This document shows, in pieces, positions 1 to 8,934 of a stretch of 64,000 nucleotides of DNA. The stretch comes from UBA6168 sp039819485 (GTDB lineage: Bacteria > Bacteroidota > Bacteroidia > Chitinophagales > Saprospiraceae). How positions within the stretch are numbered: position 1 is the first letter of the stretch; every line of letters begins with the position of its first letter. The notes beneath the pieces were generated by a model. The model saw only the letters and a program-made list of their open reading frames with translations, ran no database searches and was not told the origin of the DNA. The stretch is taken from assembly GCA_039819485.1 (NCBI GenBank), contig JBCBRY010000007.1:1-64000 (forward strand), given 5' to 3'. The position numbers and the translations under genes were made by a program.

Positions 1-179
1 GCTCCATTGACACCAATTAATATTTAATAAAAGTCCATTTAGTTATAATAAAATTCAATATTTCAAAACAAAACTCTAAATAAAATAATACTAAAACAAA
101 TGAACATTTTTTATGACTACGCTCCATTGACACCAATTAATATTTAATAAAAGTCCATTTAGTTATAATAAAATTCAAT
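1..179. repeat. 58-bp direct repeat, 120-bp period
   Basis: Bases 1-58 and 121-178 are identical; the unrelated spacer is 59-120. The second copy ends exactly at the start codon of the gene at 178, where copy 1 has A and copy 2 has G at the next base. It could be a duplicated upstream region left by recombination with a paralog, or an assembly effect, since the first copy starts at base 1 and may extend further left. Confidence 0.8.
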
Positions 180-1998
180 GTCGATGCATATCAAAATTTC
201 TTTTCCTTTAATTAACACTTTCAATTTCAACATAGCTTTAGAAGCTGTCTACAAAGTTACCCTGCAATTACTTTTATTATTTCAAATTAACTTACTAATT
301 GCGCAAACTCAAATAGGAACCGATATTGATGGAGAAGCAGCAGGTGATTTTAGTGGCTGGCCAGTATCCTTATCTGCCAATGGTTCAAGAATAGCTATTG
401 GTGCAATCAATAACGATGGCAATGGTGACAATAGTGGGCATGTACGGATTTACGAATTCAATAATGGTTCTTGGGTTCAAATTGGTAGCGATATTGATGG
501 AGAGGCTATTTATGATAATTTTGGTCGTTCTATTTCATTGTCTTATGATGGTTCGATAATAGCTATTGGCGGAGATAGAAACGATGGCAATGGAAATGAT
601 AGCGGCCATGTACGGGTTTATGAATTTAGTAACGGTTCTTGGACTCAAATCGGTGATGATATTAATGGAGAAGCAGCAGAAGATTTATGTGGCCGATCCG
701 TGTCTCTATCTTCAAATGGAGCAATATTAGCCATAGGCTCACATCATAATGACGGTAATGGAAATGAAAGTGGACATGTACGAGTTTATGAATTTAGTAA
801 CGGTACCTGGACTCAAATTGGCGGTGATATTGATGGAGAAGTTAATTCTGACAGAAGTGGCAGATCGGTATCCTTATCTTCTGATGGTTCAAGAATAGCA
901 ATTGGCGCACCTCAAAATGATGGAAATGGCAGCAATAGTGGGCATGTGAGAGTTTATGAATTTAGCAACGGCTCTTGGACTCAAATTGGCGATGATATTG
1001 ACGGAGAAGCAGCAGAAGATCGTAGTGGTGCATCAGTATCGTTATCTTCTGACGGTTCGATAGTAGCTATTGGAGCCCCTCAAAATGATGGCAATGGCAA
1101 CACCGCTGGACATGTGCGAGTATATAAACTTAGTAATGGATCTTGGATTCAACTAGGGGGTGATATCAATGGTACAACGGTGAGTGAAGGACTTGGCGTT
1201 TCGGTTTCTTTATCGTCTAATGGAGAAAAATTAGCTATTGGCGCCCCAGGAAACATTGGAATTACAAAAATATATGAATATAGTGGCAACTCTTGGACAA
1301 AGATAACCAATGATATAATTGGAGAGACACCCTCCGACAACTTTGGAATTTCCGTTTCCTTATCTTCTGATGGTTCAAAAATAGCTATTGGCGCATCTGA
1401 AAATGATAGCAATGGAAATAATAGCGGACACGTGCGTGTTTACGAGGAACTATTACTGCCCATTGAATTAAATGAATTTAAAGCAACGATTCAAGGCCAA
1501 ACTTGTAAATTGACTTGGCAAACTTTAAGCGAAACAAATAATGAAGGATTTCAAATCGAGTGGTCAACCAACAGTCAGCTTTGGGAAAACATTGGATTTG
1601 TTGATGGTGCTGGCAATTCCAACGGCATAGAATCTTATCAGTTCACCCATAATCCAATTAGTGGCTTAAACTGTTATCGTCTTAGACAAATAGATTTTGA
1701 TAGTAAATTTAAATTCTCAGACATCATCAGCATAGAATTTAATAAGGCTTCAAGTATCTTTAAAATATCTCCAAACCCCATTCAAAATGGAAATTTAACA
1801 ATCGAAGTCTTAAATAATATAGAATTTATAAACGGCTTAATTCAAATATATGACTTTAGCGGCAGGCTGGTTTTACAACAAAAACTAAACAACGCAAGAA
1901 CTGAATTACAAGTTACTCATATACCAAAAGGCATTTATCAAATATTTATTCAAAGCGGACAATTTACCACCAATGAGAAATTGATATATTTAGATTGA
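178..1998 (+). CDS. T9SS type A secreted protein with seven beta-propeller-like repeats
   Basis: This is a predicted exported surface or secreted protein of 606 aa. A hydrophobic stretch at residues 27-42 ends in a plausible signal peptidase site (LLIA/Q), although the n-region is unusually long. Residues 46-425 hold seven repeats of about 56 aa (168 nt) that begin DI(D/N)GE and contain SLSSDGS, IAIGA, DGNG and GHVRVYE. This family is common in Bacteroidota and resembles FG-GAP/PD40 propeller blades; the sixth repeat lacks the DGNG part. A linker domain typical of Bacteroidota secreted proteins (LPIELNEF, then LTWQT) follows at about 430-525, then a T9SS C-terminal sorting domain from about 528 (KISPNP). 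ATG at 178 was used; ATG at 184 is equally possible. The ligand is unknown. The gene is A/T-rich and lies inside the integrated element inferred from the att site at 3.5 kb. Confidence 0.85.
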   Translation: MSMHIKISFPLINTFNFNIALEAVYKVTLQLLLLFQINLLIAQTQIGTDIDGEAAGDFSGWPVSLSANGSRIAIGAINNDGNGDNSGHVRIYEFNNGSWVQIGSDIDGEAIYDNFGRSISLSYDGSIIAIGGDRNDGNGNDSGHVRVYEFSNGSWTQIGDDINGEAAEDLCGRSVSLSSNGAILAIGSHHNDGNGNESGHVRVYEFSNGTWTQIGGDIDGEVNSDRSGRSVSLSSDGSRIAIGAPQNDGNGSNSGHVRVYEFSNGSWTQIGDDIDGEAAEDRSGASVSLSSDGSIVAIGAPQNDGNGNTAGHVRVYKLSNGSWIQLGGDINGTTVSEGLGVSVSLSSNGEKLAIGAPGNIGITKIYEYSGNSWTKITNDIIGETPSDNFGISVSLSSDGSKIAIGASENDSNGNNSGHVRVYEELLLPIELNEFKATIQGQTCKLTWQTLSETNNEGFQIEWSTNSQLWENIGFVDGAGNSNGIESYQFTHNPISGLNCYRLRQIDFDSKFKFSDIISIEFNKASSIFKISPNPIQNGNLTIEVLNNIEFINGLIQIYDFSGRLVLQQKLNNARTELQVTHIPKGIYQIFIQSGQFTTNEKLIYLD

Positions 1999-2155
1999 AG
2001 CTATCCTTTAATATGTCGAATCAAATAAAAATAATAAATATGCATCGTTATTTCATTAATACTTAATAATCAAGACTCTGTAACTTTTGGAAATATTTTT
2101 GTGCAATTAAAACATAAAAATAATTCAATAAGATTTTGAACAAAAAAAGATGTGT

Positions 2156-3373
2156 TTAGAAATCCAAAACCGAATCCAAAGCATCATCCGCCTCCTTAAA
2201 CAAAAAATTCTTCTGATAATTTACAGTAGTAGTAATAGAAGAATGTCGATACAACTTCTGCAACATCTGAATAGGAATACGATCACCAGAGATATTACCA
2301 AAAGTATGACGAGCAATATGCATGGTCATAGATTTATCTATACCTGCTTTTTTAGCAATTTTTTTTATAGCAATATTCACTCTCCTCGTAACCTCCTTAA
2401 TCCTTTTTTGAACCCGAATCTTATCAGAAAAATCCTCGATCATTTTCAAGTCGGGAAACACCAAATCATCATCACTTCTTTTCTGGCTCTTGTATTGATT
2501 TAGAATGGATCGTGCTTTCTCAGGAACTTTTAACGAACCAGGTTTTTTATTTTTCTCCATGACATAGTAAATCCGTCCGTCTTTAAAGTCAGACCACCTT
2601 GAAAGCAATACATCAGAAATTCTCATGCCTGCGAAATAAAAAGAATAAAGCCACAGGTTTCGGGTATGGTCTTCAAATGATCCTTTTTTTAAGTCGACTG
2701 CTTCAAGTTTTCTGACCTCTTCTTCATTTAACCCGATCTTTAAAGATTCAGGTTTCTTGATATGAAATTTATCCATACCAAAGGGATAATATTGTTTATC
2801 AGCTATCCCGTTTTTAATTGCACGTTTGTACAGGGTACGAATGATGATGAGATAATTAACCGCTGTTCTTTCCGATACTTTTAAACTACCAAGCAAGTAG
2901 GCCTTGAAACGTTCAAGCAATGAAATAGTAATATCCGAAAAGGCGATGTCTCTGCCTTTAAGGAATCTTCTGAAATGATTGATCGCAGAACGTTCGCCAG
3001 ACACCCTGTTATAATTTCCAGCTTGTAGCAGGTTTTCAAAATAGAGGTCAGCTTGGCTGAAAAAAGTGTCTTTATTCTTTTCACTCGTCAATTGCCGTTT
3101 TAATTCTTGAACGGAAAACTCCTTTTCTTTGAGTTCAAAATCAAGAATGATATTTTGGGCATCTGTCAACTTTTTAAGCAGGAAATTATTTAGCCTTTTA
3201 TAGGAGGGATAGGATCGTTTGACTTTATGCTGGGAAGCGTCCCAGTCCTTTTCATGTACATTTTTACCAAGATAGATATAGGAAGTCCGGCGGTCTTTGG
3301 TGACCCTCAATACAAGGGGGAAAGTCCCGTCCTTGTTTTTCTTCTTGCGCATTACTACCTTTGCTGAAGCCAT
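2156..3373 (-). CDS. Tyrosine site-specific recombinase (integrase)
   Basis: This 405-aa protein should catalyse integration and excision of the element at the left of the window. It has an N-terminal Arm DNA-binding domain (1-85), a SAM-like core-binding domain (about 100-195, of the phage_int_SAM_5 kind seen in Bacteroidota) and a C-terminal catalytic domain. The catalytic set is complete: R251 (AGMRISD), a lysine in the beta-hairpin (274 or 276), H352-x-x-R355 (HIARH), H377 and the nucleophile Y386 (TTVNYQ). It reads away from a displaced tRNA 3' end 150 bp upstream, which is the usual arrangement for an integrase beside its attachment site. An inverted repeat lies directly before the start codon and may control expression. 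No excisionase is visible nearby. Confidence 0.92.
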   Translation of the reverse strand: MASAKVVMRKKKNKDGTFPLVLRVTKDRRTSYIYLGKNVHEKDWDASQHKVKRSYPSYKRLNNFLLKKLTDAQNIILDFELKEKEFSVQELKRQLTSEKNKDTFFSQADLYFENLLQAGNYNRVSGERSAINHFRRFLKGRDIAFSDITISLLERFKAYLLGSLKVSERTAVNYLIIIRTLYKRAIKNGIADKQYYPFGMDKFHIKKPESLKIGLNEEEVRKLEAVDLKKGSFEDHTRNLWLYSFYFAGMRISDVLLSRWSDFKDGRIYYVMEKNKKPGSLKVPEKARSILNQYKSQKRSDDDLVFPDLKMIEDFSDKIRVQKRIKEVTRRVNIAIKKIAKKAGIDKSMTMHIARHTFGNISGDRIPIQMLQKLYRHSSITTTVNYQKNFLFKEADDALDSVLDF

Positions 3374-3375
3374 AA

Positions 3376-3418
3376 ATGTTGTACCAATTTAATTTTTGGT
3401 ACAACAAAGGTACAACAT
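3376..3418. promoter_or_regulatory. Inverted repeat upstream of the integrase, possible operator
   Basis: GTTGTACCAA (3378-3387) is a perfect inverted repeat of TTGGTACAAC (3396-3405), and a third half-site, GGTACAACAT, lies at 3409-3418. The first arm is 4 bp from the integrase start codon. Self-regulation or recombinase arm-site binding would fit; neither is shown. Confidence 0.5.
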
Positions 3419-3521
3419 TTGGTGGTTTTACGTGGTTTGAAATAATTTTAAATAGCTGTAAATCAAGGGCTTTTACCTTAAAACAATACATATTGGTACA
3501 TATGGATTCATTCTTCACTAA

Positions 3522-3542
3522 GTTCGAGTCCTTGTGGGCCAA
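3522..3542 (+). other. Displaced tRNA 3' end: probable att site of the integrative element
   Basis: The 21 bases read as the T-loop and 3' acceptor half of a tRNA: GTTCGAGTCC, then TTG, then TGGGCCAA. The 5' half of the T-stem no longer pairs well and no D-arm or anticodon arm precedes it, so only the 3' end is present. An acceptor pairing with TGGCCCA suggests tRNA-Gln; that is inference. It sits next to an integrase and is followed by a strong terminator, as expected for the att site away from the rebuilt tRNA. The intact tRNA should lie left of this window. Confidence 0.6.
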
Positions 3543-3544
3543 CA

Positions 3545-3582
3545 AAAGCCCTCGTGAGTCACTCACGGGGGCTTTCCTTTTT
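3545..3582 (+). terminator. Rho-independent terminator, probably of the original tRNA gene
   Basis: A 14-bp stem (3545-3558 with 3562-3575, one G-U pair), a TCA loop and a T-rich tail. Nothing on the + strand upstream needs it except the tRNA fragment, so it is probably the native tRNA terminator left behind at integration. Confidence 0.75.
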
Positions 3583-3673
3583 ATATTGGTACCCCTTTCC
3601 CGGTCTTCAATCTAAAGAATTGGTCCGTTCTACTTTCAAGCAGGTAGCTTTGACCTTCGTTAAAAGAGTGAAC

Positions 3674-4642
3674 ATGTCAAAAGTTTTGACCATCCTTTTA
3701 CTGCGCCTTAAACAGGGCTGGCGAGCCACTTTAGAGGTGGGTGTAGTGCTTGTGTTATTTGCACTGCTCATCACTTTTGGGCTAGCTATACAGATATTGG
3801 TTGCGCTACAGGAAATGGGATGGTCAACAATTGGTCAGCTTTCATTTGCCGGGATACTGTCGGTACATGCAGCAAGAAAAGACCTTTTGTTTTTACAATC
3901 GATATGCAGCAATAGATGGACATTCAAATCCGTTTTGGCTTCAGAGTACCTTTTACTGCTCTCGCCATTGATTTTACTCTACGCTTGCAGTGAGCAGTGG
4001 TGGCATGTCTTGTCCATTTTTACCAGCACATTGTTATTTGTTGCACTGGCTCACTTAATTCCAGTATCCCGAAAACGGCCAATAAAAAAATCACTACATT
4101 TTATCCCCCTTGATACTTTTGAAATAAAATCGAGGGTGGAAAAGGCCCCATTGCTTTTTATCTTAATCTATGCTTTGGGCTTTCTCACTTTTTTCCATGT
4201 GGCATTTTTTCCAATCAGCATCATCATCATGTCAGCCTTTTTAGTGGACACTTTTAAATACCTGGAGCCCGTCCCTTTAGTTCATTGGAAAAAGAATTTT
4301 GTTGGCTTGAAAATAAAAAGGAATTTAGGATTTTTATTATTGATTTTTCTTCCTCCGTTTTTAACTTGTTTATTATTTCAATGGGCATTTATTTGGGTCG
4401 CTATTTACGCCATGATAATTTTGATCACTGTGACCATTCTGGCCATTTGTTTTAAATATGCGAATTATTCACCGCTTTATGCAGAGCTGGCCAGTTCGAA
4501 CACGATGAGCCTTTTGTTGCTACTTTCTTTTTTGCCTGGTTTTATCTTGATTACAATTGGCTATTCTATCTTTCTTTATTTTAAGGCCAAAAAAAACATG
4601 GAATATTATTTTGGTGAAAAACGACCCCGCATGCAATATTAA
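3674..4642 (+). CDS. Multi-pass membrane protein, probable ABC transporter permease
   Basis: This 322-aa protein is made almost entirely of hydrophobic segments (about eight to ten predicted membrane spans) with short basic loops. It is followed after 13 bp by an ABC ATPase gene on the same strand, so it is probably the membrane partner of an ABC-2-like exporter. I do not recognise the family. The open frame extends upstream to a GTG at 3554, but that codon lies inside the terminator hairpin; ATG at 3674, directly followed by MSKVLTILL, is preferred. The substrate is unknown. Confidence 0.7.
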   Translation: MSKVLTILLLRLKQGWRATLEVGVVLVLFALLITFGLAIQILVALQEMGWSTIGQLSFAGILSVHAARKDLLFLQSICSNRWTFKSVLASEYLLLLSPLILLYACSEQWWHVLSIFTSTLLFVALAHLIPVSRKRPIKKSLHFIPLDTFEIKSRVEKAPLLFILIYALGFLTFFHVAFFPISIIIMSAFLVDTFKYLEPVPLVHWKKNFVGLKIKRNLGFLLLIFLPPFLTCLLFQWAFIWVAIYAMIILITVTILAICFKYANYSPLYAELASSNTMSLLLLLSFLPGFILITIGYSIFLYFKAKKNMEYYFGEKRPRMQY

Positions 4643-4655
4643 TTTTCAAAAAAAT

Positions 4656-5330
4656 ATGCTAACTATAAAAGACATCAGCTTTAGTTTTAGAGAAAAAATA
4701 ATTTTCGAAAACCTGAACCTCTCTTTTCCGGAAGGACAAGTACACGGAATTGTCGGAAAGAACGGCGTCGGCAAAACAACTTTTTTCAGAAATATCTCTG
4801 GCATCTACAACCCTCATAAAGGCACCATATTTTACAATAACGCCCCTGTAAAAAAAGGCAAGATTTCTTTTCTTCCTACATCCCCATATTTTTATCCATA
4901 CATAAATGGCAGAGAATACATTAAATTAATCAATGGTTCCATCAGCTCAAGAATAAACCAATACGCCGACCTGCTCGATCTACCGTTAAATCAATTAATA
5001 GACACATACTCGACAGGCATGAAAAAGAAAATTGCCTTTCTCGGTACTATTAGTCAAAATCGTCCGATTCTAATTTTAGACGAACCTTTTAACGGGGTAG
5101 ATTTGGAGGGCAACGAAATATTAAAAGCGATAATCAAGAAAGAAAAAAAAGAACGCATCTTGTTGATCTCCTCACACATACTAAGTTCACTTACCAACAT
5201 CAGCGATAATATTTATTTTATTCAAGAAGGCTTTGCAGTCAATATTTTTGACCAAAAAGAATTCACCAAACTGGAGTCGAGCATTCAAAAAGACATTGAA
5301 GAAAAAATAAACAAAACGGATGTAGTTTAA
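4656..5330 (+). CDS. ABC transporter ATP-binding protein
   Basis: This is a 224-aa single-domain ABC ATPase that should power the permease encoded just upstream. Visible motifs are Walker A GKNGVGKTT (34-42), a variant signature STGMKKK (119-125), Walker B ILILDEP (138-144) and the switch histidine H174 (SSH). The signature form and short C-terminal tail resemble exporter ATPases of the CcmA/YhaQ type, used for peptides, lipids or self-protection. The open frame continues upstream to 4557, but ATG at 4656 gives the standard N-terminus and leaves no overlap with the permease. Specificity cannot be told from the sequence. Confidence 0.88.
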   Translation: MLTIKDISFSFREKIIFENLNLSFPEGQVHGIVGKNGVGKTTFFRNISGIYNPHKGTIFYNNAPVKKGKISFLPTSPYFYPYINGREYIKLINGSISSRINQYADLLDLPLNQLIDTYSTGMKKKIAFLGTISQNRPILILDEPFNGVDLEGNEILKAIIKKEKKERILLISSHILSSLTNISDNIYFIQEGFAVNIFDQKEFTKLESSIQKDIEEKINKTDVV

Positions 5331-5332
5331 TG

Positions 5333-5376
5333 GAAGTCAGAAGTCAGACCATTGCACTTTCAGAGGTCAGACAATG
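5333..5376. repeat. Short word array (GAAGTCA/GAGGTCA)
   Basis: GAAGTCA occurs twice in tandem (5333-5346), followed by GACCATTGCA and then GAGGTCAGACAATGCA (from 5363). The same words appear at 20592-20692, 15 kb away. It fills the spacer between two convergent genes. Confidence 0.6.
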
Positions 5377-5406
5377 CAATCATTTAGGGCGTTAACCGCA
5401 TGAAAT

Positions 5407-6504
5407 TTAAATAGAAATATCTTCTAATGGCTTTAAAACAGTCAGCACTGTACACAAACCAATCGCTTTGACGGCAGGTACTTTTCTTCCATCTTCGAGT
5501 TCATGATCAACATTTAAAAATGTCCATTGAAAATGCTCCCATGGAATACCATATTCTTTTAACAAGTTCTGCAACTCCGCCTGTTCACGCAACCATTTTT
5601 TCTGGGCTTTCCATTTTGTCAAATCAGGAACGGACTGTTTGTCTGCATAAGCAACTGTCCATAAAACAGGGACATTAAAAGTGTGATGATAGATATCCGA
5701 GGCATTACGCGGCAGATCCCTTGACAAAGCATCTTCCCAATCCATTTTTTCTCCAGGGTATTTTTTTTGAAAATCAGCGATTAATTTTTCATCACTTGGC
5801 CGATAGGTTTTAGGATAAAAAACATACCAAGACTTTAACTGTGTACGCTGGCAATTTTTACCACCTTCATGCAGTTCATATCTAAGAAAATAATTGGAAG
5901 AAAAAACCTGTTTCGTTCCCAATGCTTTTCCAAGCACTCCTAATAATTCTTTATTTTTTCCGACCGCGCAACCATGGATGTGAAATTCTGAACAGTCATC
6001 GACCACCTCTTTTGGCAATGGCTTCAACACTCCTTCGTGCAGCGCCTCATTAATACTTCTTATCGTAGTGCGTTTGCCATCAGGCAAAGTAGCAACACCG
6101 AGTCCGCTCCACTCATTGCCGTGTACCACTAAATTTATTTTTCCCCACGGCATCTGTCCTTTAGAAAAATTTTCAACCAAATAATTTCTCACTTCCAATA
6201 TTGAGCGGCAATGCGCAATTAAAAAATCGGTTTTTTCAGTCGGATGGTTTTTATAGAAATACGTGGCTGACGTATAATAATTTTCATCCCCGCCTTCATC
6301 TTCCCCTAAAATAAAGGTTATATTTTTTCGCCTCTCATCTGTGACATTTATTTTTTGTTTTAATCCAACAGAAATATTTTCTGCATTCAAGCCATTTGTT
6401 TTTCCTGTTTTATTTGGAAAAAACAATCCATCAGAAAACGCAATAATCAAAATAAATATCCCAGTGGCCATTAAATTATATGCGATGAATTTTTTATTGG
6501 TCAT
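5407..6504 (-). CDS. Membrane-anchored protein with a caspase-fold-like His/Cys dyad
   Basis: This 365-aa protein has one N-terminal hydrophobic segment (residues 8-24), so it is probably anchored with the rest in the periplasm. I do not recognise a named family. Two motifs stand out: VVHGNEWSG with H128 and HIHGCAVGKN with C179, 51 residues apart. Each follows a predicted beta strand, as in clan CD cysteine peptidases and the DUF4347 family, where an HG and a C-containing strand form the active site. The call is by motif shape only and could be wrong. The gene follows, on the same strand and 111 bp away, a VIT/vWA surface protein, so the two may act together. The C-terminal third has no recognisable motif. 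Confidence 0.55.
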   Translation of the reverse strand: MTNKKFIAYNLMATGIFILIIAFSDGLFFPNKTGKTNGLNAENISVGLKQKINVTDERRKNITFILGEDEGGDENYYTSATYFYKNHPTEKTDFLIAHCRSILEVRNYLVENFSKGQMPWGKINLVVHGNEWSGLGVATLPDGKRTTIRSINEALHEGVLKPLPKEVVDDCSEFHIHGCAVGKNKELLGVLGKALGTKQVFSSNYFLRYELHEGGKNCQRTQLKSWYVFYPKTYRPSDEKLIADFQKKYPGEKMDWEDALSRDLPRNASDIYHHTFNVPVLWTVAYADKQSVPDLTKWKAQKKWLREQAELQNLLKEYGIPWEHFQWTFLNVDHELEDGRKVPAVKAIGLCTVLTVLKPLEDISI

Positions 6505-6583
6505 TTTAAAATAGTTGACAGTGATTAATTTAAATAGGTCATTTTTCAGAAAAATGACATGTTTAGAAAAGCAGACAAATCAA

Positions 6584-6607
6584 GGAGGCGGCCCTCGGGC
6601 CGCCTCC
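6584..6607 (-). terminator. GC-rich hairpin after the VIT/vWA gene
   Basis: A perfect 11-bp inverted repeat (6584-6594 with 6597-6607) lies 9 bp after the stop of the VIT/vWA gene. There is no clear U-tract on the minus strand, so it may attenuate transcription or stabilise the mRNA rather than terminate fully. Confidence 0.45.
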
Positions 6608-6615
6608 CATGTCAA

Positions 6616-8640
6616 TCAGCCCAATTTTCTCCAACCAATGAATATTAGGCCTGCACCAAAAATCAGCGCGATAAACCTGTACACACTTGAAGAAGAAAAT
6701 ATTTCTTTATTTATTCCTTTTATAACTACCCCTTCGATCGCTGGCGAAAATCCAACCGCATAATTAGGTACACCTTGTGGCAATGGAAGGGCTTGTTTGA
6801 CTGAAGCAGTCTCTTCTGTTTTGTCCTTAATTATTTCTTTATCCACTGCCACGAATGAAGTGTAAGCCGTCATTAGGTTGTAGCCGAGCCCAAGGCGTGT
6901 GATTTCTCTGATGCGAGCTTCGTCGGAGCGCAGATTATTGTAATCGTCGAGGAGGCGAATGCGTTCCCTGGCCCATAGATAACGGAGGGCCGCATTTTTT
7001 TTATCTGGTTTTACTGAACCGACATCAAAAGCTGTTTTTACTTTTTTCCTGCCACTATATCCTTTGATCTGAATATTTCCCGACGCCTCACCTTTGTATT
7101 TGCCAAAAAACACGACCGGACGGTCACCCATCACATCGGGTAAAACGGCAGGCTCCATATCGTAGACCTGAAAATCTTTAAAACTGGCTTTTACCCGGGT
7201 CAGCACGGGCGACTGGATGTAGTGGCGAAATTTTTCCGCCGCTTCACTCGCTCCCGCTTGATCGGTAACGATGGCCGGCTGGCCCTGTCCGATGTGTGCC
7301 AGCCCTTCGATCAAATGTCGGTTCACACCGGAGCCAATGCCAAAGGCAAATAAGTTGGCGTTATCAAGATTATTGCGGACAAGATCGAACGCCTCTTGTT
7401 CAACACTGATGTAGCCATCGGTAATGACGACAAAAGACCGGGAGATGCCTTCCTCTGCTCTGGGTAATTTCAGTGCTTTTTCCAGTGCAGAAATCAGCCT
7501 CGTTCCGCCGCTCCCACTGCTGTTGCCCAAAAAATTAATCGCCCTTTCAACATTCTGCGCACTGGCATCCAGCGACTGTTGAGCCAAAACGGAAGAAGTA
7601 CTGGCAAACAACATCACATTGAACTTGTCCGAGGGCCGCAGACTGGTCATCAGGTTGCGCATCAGCTTTTTGGAAATGTCTAACGGAAAGCCGTTCATCG
7701 AGCCGGATACATCTACGATGAAAACATACTCACGGGGAGGAATGTCTTCGGCTTTTACTTTTTTAGGTGGCTGCACCATCATGAGGAAGTAATTTTCATC
7801 TTCGTGCTCATAAAGCAGCAGGCCCTCTTGTATCTTGCCGCCCGCCAATTGGTATTGCAAAATGAAATCCCGGTTGCCGCCATTTTTTTCTGTAGCATCC
7901 AAATCGATGTTAGCAGCCGCTGTTCCTTCGTATTTGGTATTGATTTTATGGCTGGTGCAGGCCACGTCCTGAATCGGCAAGCCACCTGAAAGCCATACAT
8001 TCAGGCCGAACTCATATGACGGCATTTTACCTGCTTTTAAATACGGTGTATTTGTAAAACTTTCGTTTTGGGTGCTTTCTCCGGCAAAGCGAGGGCCAAC
8101 GACAGTTGGATAAACGAATTCATAAACACCGCCATCCGGAATAAGCAGTTCCGTGTAATTCACGACCACCTGGATTTCATCGCCGGGCATGATGTTGGCC
8201 ACATTCATCAGGAAGACGTTGGGGCGCTCCTGCTCCAGAAGTGAAGTTCGCTGGCCGTTTTCTTTCGCCGTTTCGTAGGTTTTGCGAGCCTTGTTTTTCT
8301 CCTGGATCTCAGCTTCGATCACTCTTTGGCCGACCACCATCTTCATTCCATAAATGGCCGCACGGGTAGACGTTGGAAAAACATAGATTGCTTCCAACGG
8401 CCTGGCACCTTCGTTTTTATAAATCTGGGAAATGGTCACATCTGCAATCACACCGGCAATGTTTACATTGGCTTTAGTGGACTTAAGCGGCAGTTGATCA
8501 ACATTGGGATCATCACTCTTTACAAAAAAATAGGGAGAGCTTGTTTTCTGGTCAACTTGTCCTTGAGCGATTGATTGGTTGATAAAAAATGGACTTACCA
8601 TCAAGGTCAGATAGGTCAAAAGCAGGGCTGTCTTTTTCAT
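6616..8640 (-). CDS. VIT and von Willebrand A domain surface protein with C-terminal anchor
   Basis: This 674-aa protein has a signal peptide (1-25, cleavage near SIA/Q), a VIT domain (about 40-185), a vWA domain (about 303-490) with an intact MIDAS metal site D310-x-S312-x-S314, and a single membrane span close to the C-terminus followed by WRKLG. The LPLPQGVPN motif before the anchor is typical of VIT/vWA proteins. In proteobacteria such proteins are often substrates of a neighbouring sortase; here the neighbour is the caspase-like protein at 5407-6504 and no sortase or exosortase is visible. vWA domains usually bind protein ligands, so adhesion or complex assembly at the cell surface is likely. 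The partner is unknown. Confidence 0.88.
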   Translation of the reverse strand: MKKTALLLTYLTLMVSPFFINQSIAQGQVDQKTSSPYFFVKSDDPNVDQLPLKSTKANVNIAGVIADVTISQIYKNEGARPLEAIYVFPTSTRAAIYGMKMVVGQRVIEAEIQEKNKARKTYETAKENGQRTSLLEQERPNVFLMNVANIMPGDEIQVVVNYTELLIPDGGVYEFVYPTVVGPRFAGESTQNESFTNTPYLKAGKMPSYEFGLNVWLSGGLPIQDVACTSHKINTKYEGTAAANIDLDATEKNGGNRDFILQYQLAGGKIQEGLLLYEHEDENYFLMMVQPPKKVKAEDIPPREYVFIVDVSGSMNGFPLDISKKLMRNLMTSLRPSDKFNVMLFASTSSVLAQQSLDASAQNVERAINFLGNSSGSGGTRLISALEKALKLPRAEEGISRSFVVITDGYISVEQEAFDLVRNNLDNANLFAFGIGSGVNRHLIEGLAHIGQGQPAIVTDQAGASEAAEKFRHYIQSPVLTRVKASFKDFQVYDMEPAVLPDVMGDRPVVFFGKYKGEASGNIQIKGYSGRKKVKTAFDVGSVKPDKKNAALRYLWARERIRLLDDYNNLRSDEARIREITRLGLGYNLMTAYTSFVAVDKEIIKDKTEETASVKQALPLPQGVPNYAVGFSPAIEGVVIKGINKEIFSSSSVYRFIALIFGAGLIFIGWRKLG

Positions 8641-8904
8641 CTGTTCGATTTTTTTTGGTTTACGAATTGGAAATCACGGGGGTCGTTTCCGTTTCTGAAG
8701 GCAAGTTGCAGTTGGCAAGGCCGTAAATCCACGACAGATGAGTAAGCGTTGGGAAAGATTGAGTATTCGTTGGTGGGCAGTAAGATGGGCGAATTGAAGT
8801 ACAACAAAAAGCCTTCAGAACCTATGTTGAAAAAAATTGAGCGATTTTTTTACTGATAATCAATTGATTACAGAGGTTCGATGTGAAAAAATTTATAAAA
8901 CAGG
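8641..8904. other. Divergent intergenic region, no gene seen
   Basis: This stretch between the VIT/vWA gene and the ribosomal operon promoter has no convincing open frame or hairpin. It must carry the promoter of the minus-strand VIT/vWA gene, which I could not identify. Confidence 0.5.
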
Positions 8905-8934
8905 TTGTTTTTACAATAAAGAGATTTACTTTTG
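8905..8934 (+). promoter_or_regulatory. Bacteroidota housekeeping promoter for rplM-rpsI-rpsB-tsf
   Basis: TTG (8905-8907), a 19-bp spacer, then TACTTTTG (8927-8934): a full match to the -33 TTG / -7 TAnnTTTG consensus. Transcription should start near 8941, giving a leader of about 130 nt before the GTG of rplM. That leader could hold an L13-type autoregulatory structure, but I see no clear one. Confidence 0.65.

Noticed and set aside
3374..3521. A complete tRNA gene upstream of the tRNA 3' fragment
   Set aside because: No D-arm or anticodon arm pairs in this stretch, and the T-stem itself is broken.
3554..3673. GTG 3554 as start of the permease
   Set aside because: It would start translation inside the terminator hairpin; ATG 3674 gives a normal membrane-protein start.
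6616..6720. Exosortase or sortase signal at the C-terminus of the VIT/vWA protein
   Set aside because: There is a membrane span and basic end but no recognisable signature motif before it, and no sortase or exosortase gene is in the window.
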